A stretch of DNA of 64,000 nucleotides. It comes from Casuarius casuarius (Eukaryota > Chordata > Aves > Casuariiformes > Casuariidae). A program made the translations under genes and the position numbers. The DNA is taken from the NCBI GenBank assembly GCA_003342895.1, contig PTFA01000087.1:830708-894707 (forward strand), written 5' to 3'. Below are positions 41,906 to 53,333 of this stretch, piece by piece (position 1 is the stretch's first letter; the number at the start of each line of letters is the position of its first letter). The notes under the pieces are model-generated. The model made no database searches. It worked only from the letters and a program-made list of their open reading frames with translations, and had not been told where the DNA came from.

Positions 41906-44044
41906 TTATAATAAGGACTGTTTTTTTCCATGTGTGTACTCTGCCTGAATTAAGTCCTAAGCCTACCTGAAGCATCCAGGCATTACCAGGATTTAAGTCT
42001 TAATTATTTATCTGTTTTCTTATGTTTAATCTCTTGAGGCTGGACTTGCTTTAGTGTATTAAAATATACATTCAGTTTGATGGAGGTACAGATGAATAAA
42101 TTAAATAATACAAAGCACAATTTGTCAGGCATTACTGCACATAAAATACGCTACCATATTATACACTAGAAGCACAATATGTGACTTTCGTATTACAGAA
42201 AAAATACATAGTCTAAAACTTAGGAGGTAATTGTTTATAATTAAACTGGATGAATTAAAATTAGGATGATTTAAAATGATCATAAATTTTATGTTACTGC
42301 AAACTGTCTAGATGGATACCAGTTCAAGAAATACGTACAGGTATAATTTCTAATACTAGTAAGTATCTCCAGGGATAGCAGATCCCATGATTTATAAAAA
42401 CATTTATTAAAAGGAGTGCTGCTAAGAGGTCTCAGAAGTGATAATCACTGTAGGTGCTAATAGTAAATGCTGTACAGGCCAGCATGAATAACAACGATTG
42501 AGACCATCTTCATAGCCTAAGGCTAGAGCTACGTTGGCTAATTTCATTGTCACAGTCCACCGCTGGTGGATTGGTAGCACTGGTGGGAAAGGAAGATCTC
42601 GTGTAGACAACCGAGTGGGCTTAATATCTTAGTATCTAAACTTAAGTGCTAATTTGGACAAAATGCACCATGTCATCTTGAATAAAATATTCAAAAACAC
42701 CCAACTGCCATAACAGTTGAAGTCCTATTTTCAAAAGAAAATTCCTAATGACTTTTTCCACAAGTTTCCTCCCTGTTCCTTTTGGCCAAAATTAAGAGCA
42801 CTGTTTTGATTTTTGAGAGAAAAGGCACCATTTAGTAAGCTTTTCACTGAGGCATAAATAATACCTTGAGCCTTCATATTTTGCTTTATTTATGAACTTG
42901 AACACAAACTCTCCATCACAAAATTATCAGAGATTTTGAGCTCATTGAACACATAAATGACTTAATGCCTTTGTAAAAGACATGCTAACTATCCATGTTC
43001 CACAGAGGGATATAGAAATTAAAATATTAAATGACTTCAAAATCACAGGATGAAGTCCTGACTTCACTGACGCCTATCGGCATCTTGCTTCTTCAAACTT
43101 GACTTAATAAGGCCAAATTTCACCCAAGATCTTTTGGGTCACATGCAGTCTCCTGGCAATAAGACATTCCTTCTTCTCTAAGCAGGAGAGAATTTCTCTA
43201 GCTTGAAACTTGATTGCCCCAATACATGTATTCTTTGAGTATGAGAATGTTTTGTGAAGGTGAGGAAGTGCCCTGACTAGATGTTAATGAAAGAAGAGAT
43301 TTTGAGCAGAATTCAGCTGAGGGATCTGGAGAAAAAAACTTTGCCCTGAAGGTAGGATGTAGAAAATTACCTGAATGATCTTGAATGTAATTGAATGATT
43401 CTGAATGTTTACTTAAATATGAGCCCAGGGAGGATCCACTGTACTGAATGCATTCTTTGTCTAGAGCTGCTGCTTAGGACACTTTTAAGAGCAGCCCAGG
43501 TTGTAAAAGAAGATCTCCTTTTCTAGAGCATGATTGCTTTTGCTCTCCATTTGCAAGTTGTCTTTCTTACTTTGTCTCAGTTATTTAAAGTACTAGAAAT
43601 AATATTTCTTTAAATTAATATTGAAGTGTTAACGCTATATAAAATACAGTATAATCAAAATAAAAATAGTAAAATTAACATACTGTTTTATTACCTAATA
43701 GTGAGCTTTTAAAAATTCCTGTTAAGGATGTGCAAAAACAAAATTAAAGACCCAATCATTTTACTAGTTGCACGTATTACTCATTTTTCTCTATTACTCA
43801 TTCTCAGACTTAATTTTCCTCCTACTTTTCCAAAAATGTACACAAATAAATTCCAAAGTTTTTTAAATGCTTTTTCCAAATTTCAGTATCATCATAATTT
43901 AGATGATAGATAATTTAGATAATTTACATTCTTTATAAACCTGTCTGTGCATAATTTGATCACTTTTCTGAACATGGCATTTCTTTTATATCCTCTGCTA
44001 ATGGCTGTTAGGATTTAACTAACTTTCTCCTTGAGGGAGACTTG

Positions 44045-44990
44045 AAACAGAATCATGGAATAGTTGGGACTGGAATCATTCAATCATGTTGGACCTCTGG
44101 AGAGCATCTAGTTGAACCCCCCTGCTCAAGCAGGGTCACCTACAGCACATTGCACAGAACCCTGTCTAGATGGCTTTTGAATATCTCCAAGGATGGAGAC
44201 TGCACAGCCTCTCTGGGCAACCTGTTCCACTGTTCAACCACCCTCACAGTAAAAACGTTTTTCCTTATGTTCAGATGGAACGTCCTGTGTTTCAGTTTGT
44301 GCCTGTTGCCTCTCGTCCTGTCACTGGGCACCACTGAGAAGGGTCTGGCTCTGTCTTCTTTACACACTCCCATCGGGTGTTTATACACACTGATAAGATC
44401 CCCCCTGAGCTTTCTCTCCTCCAGGCTAAACAGTTCCAGCTTCTCAGCCTCACCTCATATGACAGATGCTCCGGTCCCTTGATCATCTTTGTGGCCCTTC
44501 ACTGGACTCACCCCAGTATGTCCATGTCATTCTTCTACTGCTGAGCTCAGTGCTGGACACAACACTCCAGGTGTGGCCTCACCAGGGCTGAGTAGAGGTG
44601 GAGGATTACCTCCCTCTACCTGCTGGTAACACTCAGCCTAATGAAGCCCAGGAGACCATTTGGCCTTCTTGGCCACAAGGGCACAGTGCTGGCTCATGGT
44701 TAACGTGTCCATCGGGACCCCCAGGCCCTTCTCTGCAAAGCTGCTCTCCAGCAGGTCAGCCCTCAGCTTGTACTGATGCCTGAGGTCATTCCTTTCCCGG
44801 TGCAGGACTTTGCACTTCCTTTAGTTGAACATCATGAGGTTCCTCTCTGCCCATTTCTCCAGCCTGTCAAGGTCCCTCTGAATAGCAGAGCAACCCTCTG
44901 GTGTATCAGCCACTCCTCCAAGTTTTGTATTGTCTGTGAACTTACGGAGGGTGCATTCCCTCACCTGTTCTCTGTAGTTACAAATACAGA
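44045..44990 (-). mobile_element. CR1 LINE fragment (3' portion, 5'-truncated)
   Basis: This is a clear avian CR1 retrotransposon read on the minus strand. The plus strand begins 'aatcatggaatagttgggac' and 'catctagttgaacccccctg', the reverse complement of the CR1 3' end. It continues about 900 bases through the reverse-transcriptase region. A minus frame at 44140-44388 encodes the conserved C-terminal end of CR1 ORF2, with 'NRLPREAVQSPSLEIFKSHL' visible. An upstream piece in another frame (44292-44486) begins 'MIKGPEHLSYEVRLR', so the ORF is frameshifted and dead. The element lacks its 5' end, as usual for CR1. Elements of this kind are the main repeat of bird genomes and support the avian assignment. 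Confidence 0.95.
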
Positions 44991-46440
44991 TCTTGCATAG
45001 CCCTTCAATATCCTTAGATGTGGATAGCTAGCACATAAAGCCCAGCATCAGTAACTGGATAAGTATGGCGTGGTGTTACACTAGATCAGTTCACAGCTCT
45101 GGCTCATCTTGCTGAACCATCACAGACCACCAACTGTCTTTAACCAGACTTGGTGTCCCCAAGAGGCAGACAGCATTGCTTCTGTCTCTATCACAGCCTA
45201 CGCACTCAAAGCCTGCAGAAAATAAGCGTATAGGCTAAGAGAAAAGACAGCACAGATTCATAGAGACGAGACAGAAATAACAGAAGGTAAACATTTCAGG
45301 GAGCTTGGCAATACACTAACATTAAGTAACACTCAGGTAAAAAGCAATGCTGAATTTGTCACAGCTTTGGACAGACCTCTCAGCAGATCCCTGGCCTGTG
45401 CAAGCTCCATGTTGCCCTAGCTAGGCCACCTCTGCTGTCCAAGCCAACTGCCCAGCTAGTTCAGCTTTCTCAGCAAAATTCTGGAGCATGAATACAAAAC
45501 TACCTTCAGGCTGGCAGACGCTGCCTTCCCACATTTTGCTTTTACCAAGAGATTGCCCTATTTCCTCTTAGGCAAGAGCTCAGCCACGTAAACCAAAAAT
45601 GTAATGAATTCCTACCGAGACTAGAAACTTACAGAGCTCATGGCGGGTTTGGGGAGGGTTCATAAGTAGTGAGATGTACCTGGACACACAGAATCACTGT
45701 TTCATTTGAGCCGTATTCATATTGTAAGTGGCTTATAAAGCCCAGGAGCCTGTTACCACAAAGGCTATGGTTAGCATCTCTATCTTGTTAAGATAATGGC
45801 ACTCTCAGGAACAGCACGGGAACAACCTACAGGAAAAGACTCATAATGAGATCAGGATGCATGTTTCTACTCCCACAACACAAAAGTGAGCATCTCCATC
45901 TTCCATTCAGCAAATGGGCAGGGGGGAGAGGACAGGAGAAAAAGAAAGCTAAACGGGTGGAGCACCTCACACTTTGGAAATACATGGCCTTAAGTACTCT
46001 GTTGTGCATTCAGGAGGGTAATCATAAAGGCTAGCTTTAGCTGAAGAAAAAAAAAAATCTAACAACATCCTACAAGGTAGCATTTTCAGAAACCTTAACT
46101 ATAGGCTTAATTTTGGGAGCAGAATTAGTCCTGCATTGAACACACTGGAAAATTCTACCAAATAACTTTGAATTATCTTTCAAGCTGACCAGTATACATT
46201 TTATAATGGAAGGACAAAAATTGCTGTTTCCTAAATCAAAATGACACCAGGTAATTAAGAAGGAAGGCAACCATGTTAAAACTGCAGAGTTAATCTTTGA
46301 ATATAAACTCACCTGGCGGCCCACTGACCCATGAGTACGCTTTCAGTATAGAAGAGCAAACTGTTGAGGATGAAGATATTTTGATTTATGATTAACATAT
46401 GTAAATTATACTGCTTAATCTCTCAGGAATGAAATTGCAT

Positions 46441-46505
46441 TTAATTCCCTCTATCTGTAAAACAGATACAGCATTCATTTGCCTCATATGGCTGTTGTAA
46501 ATCTG
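46441..46505 (+). repeat. MIR-like SINE relic (fragment)
   Basis: 'ccctctatctgtaaaacaga' followed by 'tacagcattcatttgcctca' and 'tatggctgttgtaaat' follows the right part of MIR: tcatctgtaaaatggg, then taatacctacctca, then gggttgttgtgag. Only this portion is visible. Confidence 0.6.
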
Positions 46506-47197
46506 AATTCTTTGTTATTGGTAAAGAAAGACATTACAAGCAGGCATAGTACCTTTATTGTTTTTCAGTGTGTGGAAAAGGACTTCCAAAACTTTAGAAT
46601 TAGAAAGGAAAGTTCTATTTCTGCAATGTATGTACATGTGTAGCTTGAAGCACATAAGTAATTCAGGTCTCTGACAGGCTATAAATAGGTGCACAAGCCT
46701 TTATAGGCTCAGCACTGTAAGACATTTATTACTGGGGCTGATCCACTGGAAATACATTTGGATGCATTAAATAAATGCACATCTGCTAGCTTGCAAATCT
46801 ATTTTAACTGTTAGGTATTCACACACCGTGTAGCCTTATTAACATGCATTGCAGACTTGCTCTATTGGCTGCTACTAAAATAAATGTAGTAAGAAAAATA
46901 CAACACTGCACAAAACTGGAACAAGTTATTTATAGAAATATAGCAAAACTTGACCTTTACTAACTAATTCCACATACTTCACAATAACTCAGCTGAGTTA
47001 TCTAAAGAGAATCTGAGCTTTTTGTCACTCATTTGCTTTAGATTTCTGCTGTACAAAACATACAGTCTAAGCTGAAGTGACACATCCAGCCTATCCATTG
47101 ACCCACAGTTTTGGGCCTGTCCATCTTGATGATCAATATCCATCTCTTCTCACACCAGGACACAAAGTGCTTCCTACAGAAGAGCGCAGGAATGCAC

Positions 47198-47729
47198 TGT
47201 CAGGATGCCCTATGGGCCAGCTGCTCCCTAAGGGCTGAGGGCCAGTAGCAGCAGGGGCTCCCTGAGCCAGCAACACCTCTCCCACTGCCCCAAAAGGGAG
47301 CAGGGCAGCTGGGGGCAGCTCCAAGTCCAGATCATCAGGCAAGTTTGTGGTGACAAAGCAGGTCCAAGGTAAAGCTATGAAGTCAACCTGCAGGTCAGGG
47401 TCAAGTCCAGGGACAGCAGCCAGGGTCAGACACAGCCCCATAACTGCCAGGCAGGTCCACAGTGCTGAGGCAGGGCTAGGATCAAGCTGGGAAGTCAGCC
47501 TGCAGGTTGGGGTCTGGATAAATAAGGCCCACAGCCAGGCAGAGCTATAGCTGAACTGGAAACCAGCCCCCTTATAGCATGGCTCAGACAAGGACTGAAG
47601 GCCCCAGGCCAAGTTTAAATACGGCTCCAGGGTCCCTAGGCAGTGGGGTGTAGGGGAGGCCTCAGGTGAGGCTGGTCAAGGACATTAAGACCTATTAGTG
47701 CCCTCTGGGCCCTGACATCCATCCCTCTT
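47198..47729 (+). repeat. Dispersed G+C-rich repeat family, copy 3 (LTR-like, internal tandem units)
   Basis: The block starts TGTCAGGATG, and CCTGACA lies at 47711-47717. These give perfect 7-base inverted termini. It aligns along its length with the copy at 5.0 kb and partly with that at 36.3 kb. It contains two imperfect tandem units beginning 'gcaggtcca' and ending 'cctgcaggt' (about 47360-47425 and 47452-47515). TGCAC occurs at 47193-47197 and 47730-47734. It could be a target duplication if the element extends a few bases past CCTGACA. The 159-codon minus frame at 47133-47612 and the 67-codon plus frame are composition artefacts of the repeat. Confidence 0.7.
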
Positions 47730-47734
47730 TGCAC

Positions 47735-50700
47735 AGTAGAGAATTTATTATTTTGTGTATGATTGAGTTCAGTGAGAGTATGCATGCTAGGACAGGACTC
47801 CTGATACCCATTATAATGATAGCATGGTGCTAAGCAGCAGTGAAGAAGAATGGCCTTTAGGAGCAATATGTAAAGAGAGAATACAATTCCCCTCGCCCCC
47901 AATAAGAGTTTGGCTAGACAGATGGCTTCCTTGTTTTAAAATGTATCATGGGATCTTTAATGACTAAAATCAATTAGCATTTCAGATTTCTGACTGATCC
48001 TAAGGATACTTAGTCAATGGCCTCTTTAAGAAAACAGACTTCATCCTTGCACTTTCTGATCAAAACATAGCATGGTACCTAATGGTGATTGATGGACACA
48101 GGAAATAACAAGCTGGTTAGACAGCTGATAGTTATGAAGGAGATAATTACCTGTGATCTGCTAGGAGGTATTGTTGGGTAGGGAGGCCCTTGAGATGAAA
48201 AACAACATAGGAGTTGTCTGTGGGCCTGCTTTGGTAGAAGCGAGAGGAAGTTGAAGCTAGGGATAGGAATATCGTTTCATTATACAGAAGGCATGGATGG
48301 GACAGCAGAAGGATTTGCTTAATTGCCTCCTTTTAAGCTGGATTGTTGGAACTGTAGGGTGAAGTGTTAAGGGGTCACAAGAGGGGCTTAACTACTGGAG
48401 GGTCAGGAGAAAGGACTGGAAGGTTGTCCACTGAGCAGTGCCAGGTGGGGAGGCTCCCTGCTGAGGAGAGTAAGGCAGGAGAACAAGGAGGGTGTGTAGG
48501 TGGGAAGGTAATCCGAGAAAATGTCTGAGGAGAATTAGAGCTGTCAATGGCAGGGATATCTGCATTCATATGTTGCATCTAGGATTTCTAAGACTGAAGC
48601 ATAGAAGGTGACAACAAATTTTAAGTATTTCCATGTACCTCTAACATGATACTGAGATAGCGATCAAGTAGTAATCTATTGTGGAAAACACCTGAGCCTT
48701 AGCTAGTACAGCATGGCATGAGGTAAATGAGACCACTAACTCCTCTGGCAGCGGAGATTCCTTCCTCCTGTCTGAAGTGTCGTATCTCGACAATGCCAGG
48801 AACAACCTGAAGGCAGTACAGGACAGTCTTCTGCTGTTCTTCCCTTCTGTAAACCCATGGGATTCAAAAAAAGATAGCTCTAAAGCATGCGTTTGCATGT
48901 GACTGCAAAGCATTATTCTTGCAAATCCAAGAAACAGAGCTAACAGATTTAACAACATAAGCGATACTTAAGTCCGTCAATTTTACATCCACGCTTCCCA
49001 TTGCTTTGTAAAATTAGTTATTTTAACAGCAAAATGTTGTGTTGACTTCAGGTTTCTATCATACTTCAAATTCAGCATATGGGTCTTCCATATAGAGTGT
49101 TCTTGTCTATACTCCATAAAGGGAAATCAATATATAACTGTAAGTAGTATTCAGCAAGTATCTCATTGTTAACATATTTGTGTCAGAAGTCGACATGAAA
49201 CTGCGCTTGGAAACATGGAGTACATGTGTGCTTATTTTGGAGAACAATCAGCATTTGGAAGCTTTTCTTTCTTATTAAGCCCTTTGCTTAGTGTGAAGTT
49301 AATCTTTCTAAGGAACTAGCAAAAAGTCCAAGTCTCAACTGATGCCCAGCTCAAGTCTTTAGTCCTTCGCCCCCTTTTCTCTTCTCTTTCCATCCCCCCT
49401 TCAAGGCTTGCCAAGTTGCAAACAGAATTCATTGAAGAAAAAACAGGCTTTTGATACGTTTAAGAACCGAGGAGGGAATAAAATAAGATTATAAACAAAA
49501 AATATTGAGCAAATTGTTTGCAAAAGGTGATTTGGTCTTCAGAAGAAGTGAGCAAATAGTTATATTGCTCTTGATCTGTGGCTTAGCAAATATTTAAATT
49601 ATGAGCTGTCTGAGGAAGGAATGGCTACTGTACACAACCAGAAGCAAGCGGGCTTGGGAATCAATCTCTGCAGCAAAAGCTGCCTTATCGCCACTAGCTA
49701 GCTCACCAGTTCCCCATTCACCTCACTAGCAGGACATGCTAATGCTAAGAGAGAGGTCACCGTACTGGGCGTTTCGTGAGGTCGGGCTCTTAGTATTGCC
49801 TCTGCATGGTTTCAGGCAGCAGAGGAGAGACGAGGAGGAAGGCAGTGGCAGCTGGGTTAGAGGATTTGGTGTGAGGGTGCAGCACCAGCCAGTGGGGCAG
49901 AGAGGAGAGCTCCAGCTGGGTTGGCATGAGTCCAGAGCAAGTCTGTGGGTCACAGAGGAAGCTGTGGGAGGAAGGGAAAGGAAGAAAGTGGCCATCAAGC
50001 CTTACTGGAAACAAAAGACCCTAGATCAAAGGCCAGCAGGACTCTGTGGGCTGTTGTGAATGATGGCCAAGCACTTGGCTATGTTTTCCTTGCAGAGCCA
50101 CCTGCAGCTGGATTTTCCGACCTTTTGGCTTGACCTCATGGGGTTACAGACTAGAGAGCTTTGCCTAGGTCTTCTGAGAGCCTAACCTGGACCCACCGCT
50201 GCTAAGAGCCAGAGGCTGTGGGCTTTACCCACCTGAAACGCTTTTTTTCATTTTCTGCTTTGACTTGCTTGGTTTCCACAGGAAAAGAATATTTCTGACC
50301 AAGCCAAGTAGCAGGTGAAAAGCAGTATGTGCAAGCAGGAGGGAACAAGCAAGGCTTTTTATTCTGGGTGAGTGCTGTGGGTTCTTGCGGATGCGCTTGG
50401 CAGAGCAACCTGTTGATGTGGCAACTCTGTTTTTTCTTGCTCTGTTTATAGCTTCCAGAGTCTGTAAGAAGTTTTTCTTTTCTATCCCATATGCCTAAGG
50501 TGTGTTTGTGGAGCAAGGAGTGAGGCCTCAAGCACGTTCAAATCACAAAAGGCCTGTGTAAGTTATTTTCAATTTATATCCAACTATTGCCAAGAAAACC
50601 CAACTGTCCCTGCCTGGAAGATCTTGCAGGTTTATGGAATGTGCTGCCTCAATTTAAACTGGGATTATTCACAGATACCAGGTTACTCACAGGTTTAAAC

Positions 50701-51150
50701 TTCAACATGTCTAACAAATCCAAAACTAGCTGAGGCCTGAATTGCAACATCATGAACGGAAGCACAGAGGTGAATGCTACAGCCCTTTGTTTGGACTCGG
50801 AAAAGAGAACGTGGCCTGGCACTAGGTGCTGGTACTGCCAGGTGTGCAGCCCCAGCAGCTGCACCTGCTGCAGGTTTAATCAAGAGCCTGTAATCTTGAG
50901 CATTTGGTTGTGGTTTAACCCATCCTGCTAAACATGTGGGTGTAAGCTGGAATATAGACTAAACATCTAGCTGTCTGTGCTACAGGCAGACGTTCAGGTG
51001 CTCTGTCTGCCTTTTGCCTGTAGTTTTTCACCTGTCCTGAAGGGTTTGGGCAGGGAGGATTACCCCTTGCCCACGCTGGCACAGCACTAGCCCTGCGCAA
51101 TTTGGATTTGTAGCTAGGCTCTGACACGTTATGGGTAATAACCACCCAGT
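47735..51150. other. Non-coding DNA upstream of the CpG-island promoter
   Basis: No exon could be recognised. G+C rises towards 49.7-50.1 kb and again beyond 50.8 kb, near the promoter. Frames of about 107-109 codons (49736-50059, 50202-50531) are open by composition, and the first of these regions is open on both strands. No family similarity was seen. Distal promoter elements may lie here but none is specific enough to call. Confidence 0.45.
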
Positions 51151-51299
51151 CTAACGCGGCAGAGCATAACCAAAACGCCGAGCCGAAGCAGCGAGGAGGG
51201 CCCAGCGCGGGGGGGGCGGCTCCCGGGGGCCGGGTGCCCGGTGCCTGCGGCCGGCGCTGCAGGAAGCGGCGGGCGCGGCGCGCTTGGGGGCGGCCGGCG

Positions 51300-51424
51300 N
51301 NNNNNNNNNNNNNNNNNNNNNNNNNNNNNNNNNNNNNNNNNNNNNNNNNNNNNNNNNNNNNNNNNNNNNNNNNNNNNNNNNNNNNNNNNNNNNNNNNNNN
51401 NNNNNNNNNNNNNNNNNNNNNNNN
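51300..51424. other. Assembly gap (125 N)
   Basis: A run of 125 undetermined bases lies inside the CpG island, immediately upstream of the coding start. Extremely G+C-rich sequence that resisted sequencing is the likely cause. The true length may differ. Part of the 5' UTR or core promoter is probably hidden here. Confidence 0.95.
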
Positions 51425-51456
51425 GTGCCGCGGCCGCCTCCCCGGGGCGGGCTGAC

Positions 51457-51579
51457 ATGAGATCATTGTCGGCGGCGCCAGCATGGCCTCTGTCAAGAGT
51501 TGCGGCCGGGCTGGGCCGCGGGACGAGGAGGCGGACGGCGACCTGGACCGCTCCCTGCAGCAGATGCTGCGGGCGATAG
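51457..51579 (+). promoter_or_regulatory. Upstream ORF overlapping the coding start
   Basis: An ATG at 51457 (G at -3, A at +4: moderate context) opens a 40-codon frame. It runs out of frame through the main ATG at 51483 and stops at 51577-51579. If transcription starts upstream, ribosomes using this start could not reinitiate at the main ATG, so it could reduce translation of the main product. Its function is inferred. It may simply be bypassed. Confidence 0.4.
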
Positions 51580-51627
51580 CGGAGGAGCGGAGCCGCGCCG
51601 GGCTCCGCCAGGAGATCAGCGGCCTCG
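51483..51627 (+). CDS. First coding exon of an unidentified gene (partial CDS)
   Basis: The ATG sits in strong Kozak context (A at -3, G at +4). An in-frame TGA lies upstream at 51453-51455, so the start is well defined. The frame gives 48 complete codons plus one base and ends at a consensus donor, CG|GTGAGT, after 51627 (phase 1). The peptide begins MASVKSCGRAGPRDEEADGD. It continues with a charged, leucine-rich segment (residues about 21-48, 'LDRSLQQMLRAIAEE...') that could form an amphipathic helix or the start of a coiled coil. There is no signal peptide or membrane segment. The frame stays open past the donor to 52181, but that stretch is proline-, arginine- and glycine-rich CpG-island intron sequence. 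The gene family is not recognised. The remaining exons lie downstream, mostly or wholly outside the window. The call as a real exon rests on Kozak context, donor, island position and peptide composition. Confidence 0.7.
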
Positions 51628-53270
51628 GTGAGTCGGCGGCGGCGCGGGGGGGCGGCGGGAGGCTGGAAGCGGCGCCGCAGAGCGGGGGGCGGCGGCGGGG
51701 AGCGGCTGCGCCGCGGCTGCCCCCGGCTGTCCCCGGCCCCGCGCCGTGGGCAGCCCCCGGGGCAGCGCCCCGGCGGCCGGGACCCCCTGCACACACCCCC
51801 CGGGTGGGGCGGGAGGGGGCTCTGGGCTGCACCGGGGTCTCCTGGCTTGCCGTGCGCTGCAGCCGCCAGCCCTCATCGCGCTGGAAACCTGTTGTGTGCC
51901 CCGGGTCTGCGCTGTGCTGCGAGGGAAGGCCGCGTTTCGCTGCCCGGAGCCCGGGGACGGGCGCGATCAGCTGTTGGCTCCATTGTCTGAAATGCCCTTG
52001 GAGGAAAAGGGGCAGAAGGCACCACACGCATAGGCTGGTTTTTAACGAGAAAGTATGCATCCTATGTTTTGGAGTACAAACAAAATATTCCTTTTTTTTC
52101 CTTCTTTTTCCTTCTTTTTTTTTTCCCCCACTTTTGCCAGCCCATGGGATCATATGGCTCTCAAACGATCTTTGTACGTAGCTTTTTTTCCCCTCTTATG
52201 AGTCAGACACCTCCATTCTCTGAGTAAATGACTTCATGCTGCTTGCCATGGTCTAGTAGGCATGCAGTGTTGTGCTTCTTGGTGGTCAGTTATTTTCTTA
52301 ATCATGGAGAGTGTTCTTTTTTTTTTTTTTTTTTTTTGCTTTTCAGCTTTAACTTGCTTATTTGCATCTTAATGCAAATTTTACATGACACATCTTTATT
52401 TACTTTTTTGGAAAAGCATACACGTTGCAAAATAGAAGTCTGAAGTTGAAATTAATTGATGTTAGGCAACAGAATGCTACAGTAGCTTCCTGAACCAAAA
52501 GCCATCAGGAAATCCTTCTGCTCTAACGAGGCTAATGAATAGAGATGGCTCAATATTGTGAGCAACGATAGAGATCATTTGACAGAAGTTCTTGATACGA
52601 AAACTTCTTTTACCTTATTCAAGTTTGCGTATAACCTGGACTGGATCTTGTACTATTCAACAAGCAGATGAATGCCCCAAAGTCCTTGCCGGGTAAGGGC
52701 TTTAAATTATGAAGACTTATGTGAAATACTTCTGTTACTTCTTCCACATGACCTTTAGTAATGGCTTTACTTTCCTCAGCTCATTTATAAGGGCCTAACC
52801 TTCTTCATTTTTGAGTCTTTCTTAAAAACTCAGGATGAGGTTTTTATTAGAGTTCTAATGTCTTTTGTAAATATTGGCCAGGAAAATCCCACTGGTTCTC
52901 CTTCCAAACTTTGTGTACCTGCCTGTCTGCCAATGCTTATGGTGGCCTTTGCAGCAAATGGGCTCTCCTCCTTTTTTTGCCTCATATACAATGGAAGTCC
53001 ATGCAAACAGAGTGGGATTGAGTCTTTCCTGCTTATTTGTGTTTTACCTAACGGAATTGGATCTCCAGGTTTTATTGTAATGTAAATATGTTACTGGACC
53101 AAATAAAGTGTTATGGCAAAGAAAATGCAAAAAGAAAACCCAAGGAAAAAATCCCAATGCCCGTGAGACTTGTTAAAGAGCTGTTGTCAGCTCATGTTTG
53201 GCTATATAATACTTGAATGAAAATAAAGGCTCATAGGAATAGAAATGTTACCATTGCTGCTTTATATATT

Positions 53271-53291
53271 GTGTGTGTGTGTGTGTGTGTG

Positions 53292-53330
<39 letters not shown>
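53271..53330 (+). repeat. Compound microsatellite (GT)n(AT)n
   Basis: About 11 GT units (53271-53292) pass directly into about 18 AT units, with one small interruption. It is likely to be polymorphic in length. The frames on both strands that read through it as repeated residues are not genes. Confidence 0.95.

Positions 53331-53333
<3 letters not shown>

Larger units (their letters stand above)
33087..44040. other. Non-coding intergenic DNA
   Basis: Short chance reading frames only. Listed separately are the second copy of the G+C-rich dispersed family (36.3 kb), a possible conserved block (38.0 kb), a CR1-like tail (39.9 kb) and a MIR relic (41.8 kb). Nothing else here can be supported. 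Confidence 0.55.
51155..51980. promoter_or_regulatory. CpG-island promoter
   Basis: This is an abrupt island of very G+C- and CpG-dense DNA, in sharp contrast to the A+T-rich flanks. It contains GGGGCGG/CCCGCC-type Sp1-like boxes, for example near 51211-51217 and 51445-51449. It surrounds the first coding exon at 51483. No TATA box is evident, as is usual for such promoters. The core upstream of the exon is interrupted by a run of unknown bases (51300-51424), so the transcription start cannot be placed. Confidence 0.85.

Noticed and set aside
44042..44482. 146-codon plus-strand frame
   Set aside because: It is antisense to the CR1 element, whose true coding strand is minus.
47133..47612. 159-codon minus-strand frame
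   Set aside because: It lies almost wholly inside copy 3 of the dispersed G+C-rich repeat. The same repeat at 5.0 kb opens different frames, so it is not under coding constraint.
50915..52153. Minus-strand frame of 412 codons across the CpG island
   Set aside because: It runs through the 125-base N gap, is made of alanine/arginine/proline-rich island sequence, and lies antisense to a better-supported exon. It is open because stop codons are rare in G+C-rich DNA.
51628..52181. Extension of the 51483 frame to 232 codons
   Set aside because: A consensus donor ends the exon at 51627. The extension is low-complexity, arginine- and glycine-rich, and then enters an obvious pyrimidine-rich intron tract.
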